64,000 nucleotides of DNA from Madurella fahalii (Eukaryota; Ascomycota; Sordariomycetes; Sordariales), in the NCBI GenBank assembly GCA_029876055.1, contig CM056874.1, positions 5,952,001-6,016,000 on the forward strand. Reading direction: 5' to 3'. A model generated the notes under the pieces. It was given only the letters and a program-made list of their open reading frames with translations, did no database searches and was not told the DNA's origin. Position numbers and translations under genes: made by a program. Shown one piece after another: positions 43,889 to 54,491 of this stretch. The first letter of the stretch is position 1. Every line of letters starts with the position of its first letter.

Positions 43889-44992
43889 ATGGGATCCGTC
43901 GACAAAGACACCTCCCACTCGCCGATCAACGTCTTGATAACCGGCTTCGCAGTGAGTTTTTGCGTCCAACCCACCGCAGCAGCGATACCCCGCACTCGTC
44001 GAAACCAGCCCCAAGCCATTATCATCGAAAGCCAACCTCTACTAACGCCCATCCAGCCCTTCAAAAACGACTACCCGGTCAACCCTTCCTGGGAAATCGC
44101 TCGCTCCCTGCCGGAATGGCTGCCCCCGGTCCGGGCCAAGACGGCTGTCCCCTCGGACGGCCCCACCTCTCCCGCATCACCGCCGCATCCTCTCCCACCA
44201 GTCCGGCTCATCGTCCACCCAGAGCCGATCCGGGTCAATTACCGACGGGTCCGCAGCCTCGTCCCGCAGCTATGGCACCACCGGCGTCATCATCCTCACC
44301 ATGACCATCATGACCATGACCATGACCAGGACCGGGATCAGGACCCAAGTCCGGACCAGCGCCGCCTCGGCACCAACGCCCCGGACACCGACGCCAACCG
44401 CCCACACATCGACCTGGCAATCCACATCGGCATGGCCGGCCCGCGGCTCTACTACTCGATCGAGCGCCGCGGCCACCGCGACGGCTACGACATGGCCGAC
44501 GTGGACGGCGAGCTGCTGCGCGACGGGGAGCGGCGCGCGCGGGAGGGCAGGGACTGGGTGTGGGAGGGCATGCCCGAGGAGCTGCTGACGGATTTCGACG
44601 TCGAGGATGTCTTGGCCCGCTGGAGGCGGAACAGTCCCGTAAGTTTTCTCCCACCTTTATTATTTTTATTTTTTTTTTTTTCCCGTTTCTTGACGTGTTG
44701 GGTTGATTGACTGACCGACTGACTGACATCTGATGTTGCGCAGAAACATATGGATTTGCGGATCTCGGAGGACGCGGGCCGCTATCTGTGCGACTTCATC
44801 TACTTTTCGAGCTTGGCCCATCTGTACAAGGCCGGGGAGAGGCGCAAGGTGCTGTTCTTGCATGTCCCCAGCGACGCGTCGGAGCATAGCGTCCAGGTTG
44901 GGAGGGAGCTGGTGTTGCAGTTGGTGAGGTCAGTGGTGGAGAGCGAGCTGACGAGGTCGGGCGGGTCGAAGGAGGAGAAGTTGAGCGAGTGA
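43889..44992 (+). CDS. Pyroglutamyl peptidase I-like protein (peptidase C15) with His/Asp-rich insert
   Basis: Exons 43889-43951, 44057-44638 and 44744-44992 encode 297 residues. Family C15 cysteine peptidases remove N-terminal pyroglutamate from peptides in the cytosol. The first splice gives VLITGFAPFKNDYPVNPSWE, the conserved start of the fold. The catalytic Cys231 is in GRYLCDFIYF and the catalytic His255 in VLFLHVPSD, both in the last exon. Between them and the N-terminus the protein has an insertion, about residues 94-118, that is almost only His and Asp. The protein is longer than bacterial enzymes (about 215 residues), partly because of this. The expected catalytic Glu is not obvious to me, so activity is not assured. 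The stop is followed at once by GAGT repeats. Confidence 0.85.
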
Positions 44993-45020
44993 GCGAGTGA
45001 GTGAGTTGAGTGAGTGAGTG
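44986..45020 (+). repeat. GAGT microsatellite at the peptidase stop codon
   Basis: Imperfect tandem GAGT/GAGC units overlap the last codons and the stop of the peptidase C15 gene. Unit number changes would alter the C-terminus. Confidence 0.85.
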
Positions 45021-45240
45021 CATCTAGATGCGTGTTGGTTATGCATTGGCGGTGTCACTGGAAATGGATGCATGCGGTAGTATGGTTGGTATCATGTTTG
45101 TGTTTCGAATTTTGGGTTGTTGTCTCGTAGTCTAGTATAGTCTAATACACGAACCGCTGTCTAGATTCTATCCACTTTAAATGCCGCTAAAATCAAGACT
45201 CTCCTTTCTAGAGACAACAACTCCAGACTCGGCCATCAAA

Positions 45241-46494
45241 TCACAACCTCTGGCTCTTGCGGATTGGCGCGCGGTGGTACTGCGTTGGCCCCGCAACCTG
45301 CACTCCCAGCTCAGCCGCCGTCTTGAGCACAAACTCAGGCTCCCTCAGGAAATGCCTTGCCACGAGCACCAAGTCGGCCTTTGCCGTCTCCCCGTCCTTC
45401 TGCACCACGTCCCTCGCCATCTCGGCATCGGCCACCATCCCCACGGCGCCAACGGCCATCCTGTCCACCTTGCCCTCTTTGCGAAGCGCCTCTCGGATCT
45501 GCGCGGCCATGTCGACCTGGTAGTACTTGCTCACCTTGATCTGCTGAGCGGGGTTGTTGCCGCCGGAGCTGACGTCGAGCAGGTCGACGCCCTCATCGGC
45601 TAGTATCGAGGCGAGCCGCTGGGTCTGCGCGAGGTCCCACGAGGGCTGGCCGGCGTGCTCCATCCACTCGGTGGCCGACACGCGCACGAGGAGGGGCATG
45701 TCCTGGGGGATGACGGCGCGGACGGCGCGGACGACGGAGAGGAGGAGGCGCACCCGGTTCTCGAAGGGGGCGCCGCCGTACTCGTCGGTCCTCCGGTTGG
45801 TGATGGGGGAGAGGAACTCGGAAATGAGGTAGCCGTGGGCGCCGTGGATCTCGATCGTGTCGACGCCGGCCTTGACGGCGCGCCGCGCCGCGTCGGCAAA
45901 GCTCTGCACCAGGAGCTCAATGTCGGCTCGGGTGATCTCCTTGGGCGTCGGGTACCCCTCGTCCCAGGCGATGGCGCTCGGCGCCCAGAGGTTATCGGGC
46001 CAGCCGCCTACCTCGGCCGTGGCTACTTCGGAAACGCCGGGCTTGACGTGCCACGGGCCGAGGGTGGAGGCTTTGCGCCCCGCGTGGGCGAGCTGGATGC
46101 CGACTTTTTGGCCCTGGGAGTGGATGAAATCGACGATGCGCTTGATGGGCGCGATCTGGCTGTCCTGCCAGAGCCCGCTGTCCTCGGGCGAGATGCGCCC
46201 GTTGGGCGTCACGGCGGTGGCCTCGATGATGGTCAGCGCGGCGCCGCGCAGGGCGAAGGCGCCCAGGTGAACCAGATGCCAGTCGGTCAGGTGGCCGTCA
46301 TCGGCGGAATATGTGCACATGGGGCTGACGACGAAGCGGTTCTGGAGGGTCATGCCCCGGAGTTTGAAAGGGGTGAAGAGAGTCGGAACATCGGCACCGG
46401 TTTGGAGGGCCGTGCCGGCCGGGGGTTGCTGCGCCGGTGTGTAAAACGGGGCTCCGGCGGCCGGCGTGCTCTTGGTGAGTTTTTTGACGGTCAT
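45241..46494 (-). CDS. NADH:flavin oxidoreductase, Old Yellow Enzyme family (YqjM-like)
   Basis: A single-exon gene of 417 residues from the first ATG at 46494. The protein is an FMN-binding TIM barrel that reduces activated C=C bonds using NAD(P)H. A Cys replaces the usual Thr near the flavin (VSPMCTYSA, Cys60), the hallmark of the YqjM or thermophilic-like class. LAHAGRKAS (His137) and the substrate-binding pair His217/His220 in EIHGAHGYL are present. The FMN-binding ISEFLSPITNRRTDEYGG and the C-terminal AVGMV and ARHFLREPEF segments are in place. The physiological substrate of these fungal enzymes is usually unknown. A Dal5-like transporter lies about 590 bp upstream on the same strand. 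Confidence 0.93.
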   Translation of the reverse strand: MTVKKLTKSTPAAGAPFYTPAQQPPAGTALQTGADVPTLFTPFKLRGMTLQNRFVVSPMCTYSADDGHLTDWHLVHLGAFALRGAALTIIEATAVTPNGRISPEDSGLWQDSQIAPIKRIVDFIHSQGQKVGIQLAHAGRKASTLGPWHVKPGVSEVATAEVGGWPDNLWAPSAIAWDEGYPTPKEITRADIELLVQSFADAARRAVKAGVDTIEIHGAHGYLISEFLSPITNRRTDEYGGAPFENRVRLLLSVVRAVRAVIPQDMPLLVRVSATEWMEHAGQPSWDLAQTQRLASILADEGVDLLDVSSGGNNPAQQIKVSKYYQVDMAAQIREALRKEGKVDRMAVGAVGMVADAEMARDVVQKDGETAKADLVLVARHFLREPEFVLKTAAELGVQVAGPTQYHRAPIRKSQRL

Positions 46495-47079
46495 GATTGG
46501 TTGTGATGCACGACGAATTCTGTGTCTGATAGGAAGAGAATTGCGGGAGACGGTATCGCCCTGCAACAATCACGATTGAGTCGAACGAGCTCTGTCCGCG
46601 CGTTTACTTGAAGTTCTTAACTATCGCCGTACCTAGGAACTCAACAGACCGTTTCCATTCACTATTTATACCCCGGTCCAGGCGGAACGGAGCGGAGCTC
46701 TTGTTTTCTAGAAGGCCCATCGAATCTTGTTCGCCTTCGTCATGGCGCCGCTGCTGGCCGGGTAGACAAATCGGCTGATGAATAATACGTGGAGTGCTTA
46801 GAAATGAGTGGGATGGGGCAAAGATTTCCCGGCGCAGTTCCTGCAGAATTTGCAACCAAATGTCGAAAATGCAGTCTCGGATGGTTCCATCGCCCGAAAG
46901 GAATCTTGCTTGCCGGGTCCTGGCAGTGGGGTACAGTTGTCTCGGAATTCTAATGCGACATGGCAAATCCTGGCGAGTGTCGGAAATGAGAGACTGATAG
47001 CAACCATCATATTATCAATATTATCTGCAACCCTAACCCCCTCTTCTGCTTGCCCGTAGACTGACTAAAACACGCTCGA
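46495..47079. other. Intergenic: OYE promoter and MFS 3' end
   Basis: About 585 bp. It holds a telomere-like CCCTAACCCC at 47031-47040. No gene is seen. Confidence 0.5.
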
Positions 47080-48896
47080 CTACAGTCGATACCGGAACGA
47101 CTTATTCTCCCGGTCTGTCAAGTCCTCCAGCCCATGGGCGTCGTCCGGGCTGCCATACCGGTCGTCCCGCTTCTTGTTTTCCTTCTCCAGGAAGAACCGG
47201 AGGCTCTCGGCACAGAAGAAGCAGACGATGAAGCAGATCAGGATGCCGGTGAAGCTCTGGTCATAACGGGGAGCGTATGAGCTGTGGTTTCCGTGTTAGC
47301 GGGCTGCTTCATTGGGAAATAGTGCGTCTAGATGGAAACACTGACGCATCAAACATGAGCGGGCCGATGATGTTGCCGACAGAGTAAGCGATGAAGGTGG
47401 CAGCAGCGTAGACGGCCTTCTTGGTGTGCCCGGCGACGTTGGACGTGCCGAGGCCGATGCATTGCACCCAAGCAGAAGAGAAGAAGTTGATCAGGTAGTA
47501 CCCCACGATGCGGCCGGCACGATTAGACGAGGGGAGCTGCCACCTGGCGTTGAAAGCATTGGTTAGCACTGATCGGCATAACGCGCTGTAGTGTCTTCTC
47601 CAACATGAGGGAACTTACAGTAGTGCGCAACCAAGAATGACGGGGATACAAGAAGCCGAAACGATGTGCAAGCGCGAGTTGGGAACAAACCTGCCGAGGT
47701 ACCCGGACCCGAGAATGCAAATAAAGGCCAGAGCACCGATCGGCAGGTTGAGGAGCAGCGACTCAAACACCGAGAAGCCCATGCCGTTGAAGACAATGGG
47801 CGCAAACACGGTGACGGCACCGGACCCGGTGCAAGACACGATCGAGAGGACGCAGATTCCCCACATCTGGTAGTCTTTGAGCGCCTCCCTAACCTGGTAC
47901 CATTTGAACGTCTTGTTCTCTGCGCCTGCATTATTTCCACGGACACGCTCCATCAACAGGGCCCGTTCCTCCTCGGTAAAGCCCCTGGCACGTTGCGGCG
48001 TGTCGGGGAACAGCCACCAGAGCGCGACGCCCCAGATGGCTGTAACGCCGCCGGCGATGAAGTACATGTACTGCCACGGTTGTAGGCTGCCGCCCTGGAT
48101 GTGCCCCATACCATAGTTGATGAGGGGGGATACAAGAAGCGAGCCGCCGCTGAATGAGTACCACCAGCTGGAGCGCGAGACTTGTTCGGCGTGCGTGTAC
48201 CAGAGGCCGACGACCAGCATGAAGATGGGCGAGACGCCGGCCTCGATCAGGCCGAGCAAGAAGCGGTTGGCCAGGAAGTCGGCGTAATTTCGGCAGGCCG
48301 GCGTAGCCAGGACGACGACGGACCAGAGAAGGCAGATGACGGTGATGACAATGCGGGTCGAGTACTTTTGAGCCAGCAACGAAACGGGGTAGGTACCGGC
48401 GATGTAGCCAAAGTAAAAGATCAACGAGGCCCACGAGTACTTGAGGCCATCTTCCAGACCCAGATCCTTCCGAAGGCCAAAGATGGCGGCCTGGCTGAGG
48501 AGCGCTTTGTCGTAGAATTGGAGGGCGTAGGTAAAGCACAACTAAACTCGGGCGGCCCGTGGTCAGCCAGCTTCTTAAGTCTGAGCAAAGTCAACAAGGG
48601 CATCTGGTACCCACCACCGGCATGACGCGCCTATCCAACAATGTCAGCTATATGCGTTCGTTTCGGGACTACGCTTGAGGATCTTGTATCCGGAAACATC
48701 TCTCTATCTCTTGATAATGGAGATAATCGTAAAGGGGGTTGAACATTCTTGATTCTACATACCAGTCGATGCGCTTCAGCAGCTGCTTGTTGGTCTCGGC
48801 ATCTAGGGCGACACTAGCGGCGCCGTTCTCCAGCTCGGCCGAGCTTGCCTTCTCGGAGACAGGAGCCGCCTGGGTCTTCTCGAGATCTGACGCCAT
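47080..48896 (-). CDS. MFS transporter, Dal5/allantoate permease-like (anion:cation symporter family)
   Basis: Five exons (48896-48763, 48630-48615, 48547-47619, 47543-47346, 47281-47080) give 492 residues. The second exon is only 16 nt. The splices rebuild LLKRIDWRVMPV and then CFTYALQFYDKALL, the typical first helix of the Dal5/Tna1 group, which imports organic anions such as allantoate, nicotinate or pantothenate. About twelve helices are visible, with the motif region RFLLGLIEAGVSPIF after helix 3-4 and a cytosolic loop near 240-270. The N- and C-termini are hydrophilic. The acceptor before exon 3 is chosen at GAG (48548), since the next AG five bases on breaks the frame; this leaves two extra residues (FS). 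The substrate cannot be told from sequence. Confidence 0.9.
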
Positions 48897-49831
48897 AGTG
48901 TGCCGTGTCTTCAAACCTTTCCAGCAATTGAAAGGCGGTTTTCGGCGTGAGGGAAGGATAAAGAGTTGGGCTCATGGAGAGATTAATACTCGGGGGCATG
49001 CTCACTCAACCGAGCCGGGTCTGGCCAGCCCGTCCAATTCCCGAATAAACTGCCGGGGCTAACCTCGGAGAGCGGGAGCTGTCAGTAGTTCTGCTTCCCA
49101 GATCCGGGGCCCCAGTGACTGCGGGTCTAAGGTTAGTCAGATTATGTATTACCGCGGGTGAATCGACCCTGCTCAGAACGCGTCGCGAGGGATTTTCCAA
49201 TTCTCTTCGTTGTCAAGACCGCCAAACAACACCCGGGCAGCCGGCATGAGCATGGTTGGAGCTGAGTACCCGCTTCCCCGGATTCTCAACATCGCCCACC
49301 TCCACAGCCATGGCGAGACCCAGAGCCTCGGCTCGGCCCCATCCAGCTACAAAACAGGTACTGGCAACGGCCAGAAGCCAGCTTCGTGTTGCCCCCTTCA
49401 GCAATCTGCATCGACACGGTGTCATCTTAAGACGACCGGGCCCCATCCGAACGCGCCCGATCGGAGCACCAAGTGAAGGGGAAGCAAGCACGGTCAGACA
49501 CCCTGGTGCGCCTGGACGAGCCCTCGAGGGAGGTAATGGCCCAAGGTAATCGAGTTGGCATCTTGGTGGACTTCGCCCCACCTTTCCAACTCTCTCCACC
49601 ACCCCGTATCTTGGTTTTCTAAAACTATCGTGTTCTTAATGCGGGGTTGTTGACCTGTTGGCGGAGCCAGGAGAGCACTGTGGGCTCCATCCTCACCGCT
49701 GAGCCGGATCCGGACTCTCCGTTTTCTCCTCTTAAACTTTGTCCCACTCAGACCCACCAAACGCAGTGCAGAACGATAGCCATAGAGTAGCAGCGCAGTC
49801 AGTGCAATCCTTTCGTATCTAGGAATAACCC

Positions 49832-49862
<31 letters not shown>

Positions 49863-51178
49863 GTTTGTTTCTTTCCTGGCGCAGAGGGGCCGGCTATGCG
49901 GCTCCGGGCCACGAGCGAATGACCGATAGTCTCGATGGTGCCTCTGAACGGCCGTGGCGGCTTTGGCTTCGGCCGCTAAGGTAGACTACAAACCGTGCCG
50001 CAGTGGTAAGGATGCTGCATTCTGACGTCGAGAGCGGCATTGGCAAATCTATGATCGCTCCGTCCGAGCGGCAAGAGTGCGGCGTCATTCAAATGTTTGT
50101 TTCCCGCCACGGCATACTTCGGACACCAGACGACAACCGTCCGAAGAATTGGGCGAATGCATGGTTGCACAATCCCACCCAGACGCCCGGGAGGTGGTGT
50201 AAGCTGGCCTGCCGCATCTGACCTGAGACGCGGGAGCTGAGGCACTGCGGTCGTAGCAGTCAGGGACACTGCTGCAACCCGCACTCCTGTTTGCCACTTT
50301 GCGAGGTGAGGAATGAGGAATCGCCGTCTGATTCATGGAGCACGGAAGCGGCGCAAAGGAGAAAAAGTCGGCCGGCCCCGCTGTGGAGGATGCTGCCTCC
50401 CTGTGAGCCCGGACAGGCTTCCACCACCGCAGGGACGCTACAAGTGTCGGCTACGAAGGGTGTTAGGGTTTCCGAAGACGTACTGCCGCACTGCCGCATC
50501 GCGCAACAGAGCAACATCGGTTCACGACAAGATAAACACTTTGGTCGGGATGTTTCGTTTTCCTCATCGCTTACGAGCGGATCGAAACGCGCTGCTGTGA
50601 CAGGAATGCGGGTGCAGGTGAGCCGCCAAGAAGAGGAGAGCTGCAAGCTTCTTGAGACGACCGTCCGAAGCCCATTGATCATCCTGCTGCCACCAGCGGT
50701 CCCCACGCCAAGAATCAGGGGCCGAAAGCCTGAACCAGGGGCGAGCGTGCCCTCGCTTGTGGAGCCGCCGGGGGTCGAACCAAGACCTCCTCAGCAGCAG
50801 CAAGGTTTGAAACGAAACACAGGGGGTGCAAACCGCAAACAGACTTTCGCCTCGCGAACCCGGTCGCAACCTTTTCAAGGTCCGGGCTCCTGGGAGACAT
50901 TGCCCGCGCCATGGAACTTCGAGCTGACGGACTGGGGTGCCCGGGATTCAGCGTTGCGCCGTTGGAACGCGCCACGGAAATGGCGGAGACTTCATGTATC
51001 AGGTAATATACACTATACATACCCGGGATGGGGCACCCGCGGGAGTGCGATTCATCACACATTCATTCTCTTCGTCTCTTCATCGCTGGCCGTGTTGCTG
51101 CTGGACGGCAATCTCAAATCAAGGGTGTTGGAGGTTGCTATTGTCGTCGTCATCATCGTCATCTAAGTGCTTTGCAAG
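48897..51178. other. Long divergent intergenic region, MFS / BTB
   Basis: About 2.3 kb with both promoters. It holds a T9-A20 tract (49832-49860) and a telobox-like GTTAGGGTTT (50462-50471). A 291-codon open frame (50291-51166, plus) shows no domain and no typical codon pattern. A tRNA B-box-like string on the minus strand near 50770-50780 has no matching acceptor half. Confidence 0.5.
49832..49860. repeat. T9-A20 homopolymer tract
   Basis: Nine T followed by twenty A in the MFS/BTB intergenic region. It may be nucleosome-depleting, or the A-tail of an old retro-inserted sequence; no body of such an element is recognised. Confidence 0.9.
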
Positions 51179-52295
51179 ATGCCAATACGGTGGAGTACCA
51201 AGAGGTCGGTGGTCGGCTTGTAAGTACCATACCTTCTCCGACACACGCCAATATATCCGGCTAACCTGGCTCGCCGACAACAGCCAAGAGGGATGCGATG
51301 TCGTCAAGGTATTGGTCGGCGATGAGCAGCGCGAGTTCACGCTCGACCGCAAGCTCCTCTGCGACAGCTGCGCCTTCTTCCGCACCAACGTCGAAGCCAT
51401 CCCTTCCCCGTCGACGCCGGGCTCCGGCGAAGAAGAGGAGGACTCGGTCCTCTGGCTACCGGGCGAGACCCCGGACATGTTTGAGCTCTTCGTCCTCTGG
51501 CTCTACCAGCGCCGGCGCTTCCACTCGTTCCTCGACAAAGCCATCCAGGCCGTGCGCCCGGAGGAGCACCGCACCCTCCGCACCCACCTGGTGCACCTGC
51601 ATCTCTTCGCCGCCGTCATCGACCTCCCTTCGCTCCAGGACATGGCCATGGACGCCCTGCAGGACATGTACCTCCGCTTCGACTGGGACATGTCGCCGCG
51701 CTTCCTGGCCTTCCTGTACTCGGACTACTGCGACGCGCAGCACGCCGTGCGGCTGCGCAAGTGGGCTGTGGCCATGCTGGCCTGGACGCTACACGGCGCC
51801 GACAAGGCCGCCTCGCTGGCGGCGTCCGTCGAGAAGCTCTTCGCCGCCTACCCCCCCCTCCGGGCCGACTACCTGCTCCACCTCGACAAGATGGCCGAGA
51901 GCCGCGCCGACGTGCGCATCAAGAACCCCCAGCTCCGCCTCCCTGCCAACGGGCTCCGGAGCGGCGAGCGCTATTTCGGCTTCCGCCAGTGCACCTTCCA
52001 CAGCCACCGCGCGACCGTCGGCGAGGGCGCCTGTCCATGGCATGCGAATACCTGGGCGGCCATGATGGGATCGTCGCCGTCGTCCCCGTCGCCATCGCCC
52101 CCGCGGTCGCCGGGTGCGACGACTCGTCATGGGGGGAGTGCTGCCAAGTCGGCGAGGAGGAGGAGGGGGGATAAGGATGGTGCTACCAGTGCTATTAAGG
52201 ATGGGGTGGAGTCGGATGAGTCGGAAGAGGTTTACCAGCAGATCATATCGCCGGTAGGAGACCTCAACGAGATTTCTTATCTGGACTTGTCATGA
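51179..52295 (+). CDS. BTB/POZ domain protein
   Basis: Two exons, 51179-51219 and 51284-52295, encode 350 residues. The intron has a CTAAC branch site and GTAAGT donor; the join reads RSVVGFQEGCDVVKVLVG. The BTB fold follows: EFTLDRKLLCDSCAFFRTNVE, then LWLPGETPDMFELFVLWLYQRR, the usual strand-helix order that mediates dimerisation or Cullin3 binding. The middle part (LHLFAAVIDLPSLQDMAMDAL and a helical stretch to about residue 250) is the typical fungal BTB extension. The C-terminus is Ser/Pro-rich with a basic RRRRGD. The start is the least certain part, because the open frame continues upstream for about 240 bp. No further domain is recognised, so the role is unknown. Confidence 0.8.
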
Positions 52296-53025
52296 GGGAA
52301 CTGGGATAGAACTTTATTCTTTTCTTCTTTTTTTTTTCCTTTTGGTTCGCACTGCATGGTTCATTGGGTACGGTAGCTAGACTTGGGAGCGTGGTTTCGG
52401 TAGAATTGGTATCAAGTTAGTAATGATAATAATGGCAGTACGTCCTGTGGCTGGTGCTGATGGTGGCTATGCCTCTTAGGCGGTCTGTTCGGCGTTTGGA
52501 CTCGTATGTTCTCGGCGCTCGGTCTTTCATGCCGCACCCATTCACACTACCTCAGTGGTAGCAAACACTTCTGTCTAACCCCTTTATTGTCAATTTTGGA
52601 GAAAACAGCCTCAGCCTCGCCACTTCGTTCTCGTAAGAAAGTAACCCAAGTCCTCGCACGTTGAAGAGTCCTCTCTGTCTATCACGTTCCCTGAGTCTCT
52701 TAGCTCGAGGTTGTCGTAACAAAACAAAGCTGGATTCTAATACTACAGTCTTTGAAATGCAGGAACAGTGCTATTGTTCAAGGAACATTCGGGACAAGAA
52801 CTGCCGAGCCGCTGAACTTTAACCTCCTAAGGAAACAGCCCCGGCAGGGCACCTGGTCATAGTTAGACCTAGCCGTAACCATATGGTTTGAATACTATCA
52901 GAGCTCCTCCTTATGCGGTGGCGGACTAGAGTGGTACAAATTTGAACCTGGCGAGTTAGTATCAGTCTCGACGCCAAAGACCTCTTCCTTTTATTAACTC
53001 AACATATCCATCCACTTTATACACC
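52296..53025. other. Intergenic between BTB gene and amidoligase remnant
   Basis: About 730 bp with no gene or clear element. Confidence 0.5.
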
Positions 53026-54491
53026 ATGGCGTGCACTGGTGTCAACGGACTCTCCATCGGGTGGAGCTAGAGTTCAACTTCTGGTTCAAGGACAGCTCTA
53101 GCGACAGCCCTGTCAACGTCAATACCGACGAATGCTTTACGCTCAGTCCAGAGGAGGATGACAGTCTTCCCCCTGCTCTCACCGCCCCGTGTAGATACGA
53201 AACGCGCTAAAGAAAATGGGCACAGGGGTTACTCGAAGACGCGATCTTGGGCGTTGAAGGTTCGACATTGAAAGCCCACTACATGTCAGCGGGCGCGGCA
53301 GCGAGGGAGTTAAATCCGTTAGCAAAACGAATCTTGGTCTCCCCATCGGACGGTTGGACGGTGAAGGCGGACACCACCGTTTGCGACGGCGACATTGAGG
53401 CGCCACGCGGCTATAAATACCTAGCCTACGAGATCACCAGCCCAGCACTCTGGGATCTACCTGAAAGTCTCCATCATATCTGGTCTGTCGTCCGCGCGCT
53501 CCAGTCGAGGTTCCGCCTGCGGGTAAACACGAGTACCGGCCTTCACGTCCATGTGGGCTCCGGCACCCAGCACTCGCGGTCCGCCGAACTGGGACTTGGA
53601 TACGACTCGCAGCACCATTCACTCGACGTCCTCGAGAGGGCGGCGTCGCTGATGTGGGCTGCCGACGGCTTCCTCTGCCACGCCCATCCGCCAGAGCGTG
53701 GCATCAACCCATACGCGCCCTCCAAATGTCGCGCCTCTCAGCTTGCGTGTGGTCTAGTGCCCGGGTCCGGCAACTTCGACCGGCGGTTAGCCAGAGGCGA
53801 GCTTGCCGTCTCCGCCATCAATCCCAGGTCGGAGACGGGCACTGACGCCGGTCACTGCGGGTTCCCCCGCCTGTACCCCGAGTTCTTCCCCGCGCTACGC
53901 CCGGGCAAGCCGGATGACGAGGCACGGAAGCGGTTGGGGGCCACGGACTTGACCTCCGCGCCGGACTTCGACCGCCGCGCCAGCAAGACCGTCAACGATG
54001 GCGTGGCGCAGATCATGCAATGCGGGACCGAGGCCCAAGTGGCCGCGTTCCTCGGCCCTCCCGCGAACGTCATCGGCCGGCCCAACTACAACTTCAGGAA
54101 CTGCGTTCAGGCCTACTCCACCGGCACCCTCGAGTTCCGCGAGGCGGCGGGTAGCATGGATGCCACATGGGTGGCATACTGGGCCAACATCTGCCTGGGC
54201 ATCTTCCGCTTCGCGCGGAACGCGCCCGACGACCGCTTCTGGGCCGTCATATTCGCTCTGTCCGAGGCCGAGGCAGCCGCAATGGCGGGCACCCCGCATC
54301 ATTACGACATGATCTCCCTGCTCTTCGACTTGGGCCTGTTTGCCGAAGCCCTGTTTCTCCACCGCAACCTGCGCGAGGACGCGGTGAGGTCCTGGTACCC
54401 CTGCCGCCTGGGGAGAAAAGGCCTTCTGAGCCATTTGAGAATAAGGCAAACTGGAGACCAGCCGATGTCGGTGGAGGAGCAGGGACCATAA
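53026..54491 (+). pseudogene. Putative amidoligase (amidoligase_2 family), apparently disrupted
   Basis: The frame 53211-54491 encodes most of an amidoligase_2 protein, an ATP-grasp-related/glutamine-synthetase-like fold predicted to form amide bonds. Family motifs are LAYEITSPALW, GLHVHVG, the CQA/VQA region before TGTLEFREAAGSMD, and WVAYW. The N-terminal strand is present as VELEFNFWFK (from 53061) but is cut off in two ways. An in-frame TAA at 53208-53210 separates it from the body. The only nearby ATG (53026, good context) is out of frame by one base, the shift falling between 53058 and 53061. No GT-AG intron restores the frame without removing the conserved strand. The downstream body has no early ATG before 53283. 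Either this is a recent pseudogene, or the assembly has errors here. Confidence 0.7.

Noticed and set aside
43475..44035. 186-codon minus-strand frame overlapping the peptidase start
   Set aside because: It overlaps the first exon and intron of the peptidase C15 gene on the other strand and has no recognisable domain.
45655..46506. 283-codon plus-strand frame
   Set aside because: It is antisense to the well-conserved Old Yellow Enzyme gene; long antisense frames are expected in GC-rich coding DNA.
50757..50783. Possible minus-strand tRNA 3' half
   Set aside because: The T-loop/B-box string is present but no complementary 5' acceptor strand, D-arm or anticodon stem is found at the right distance.
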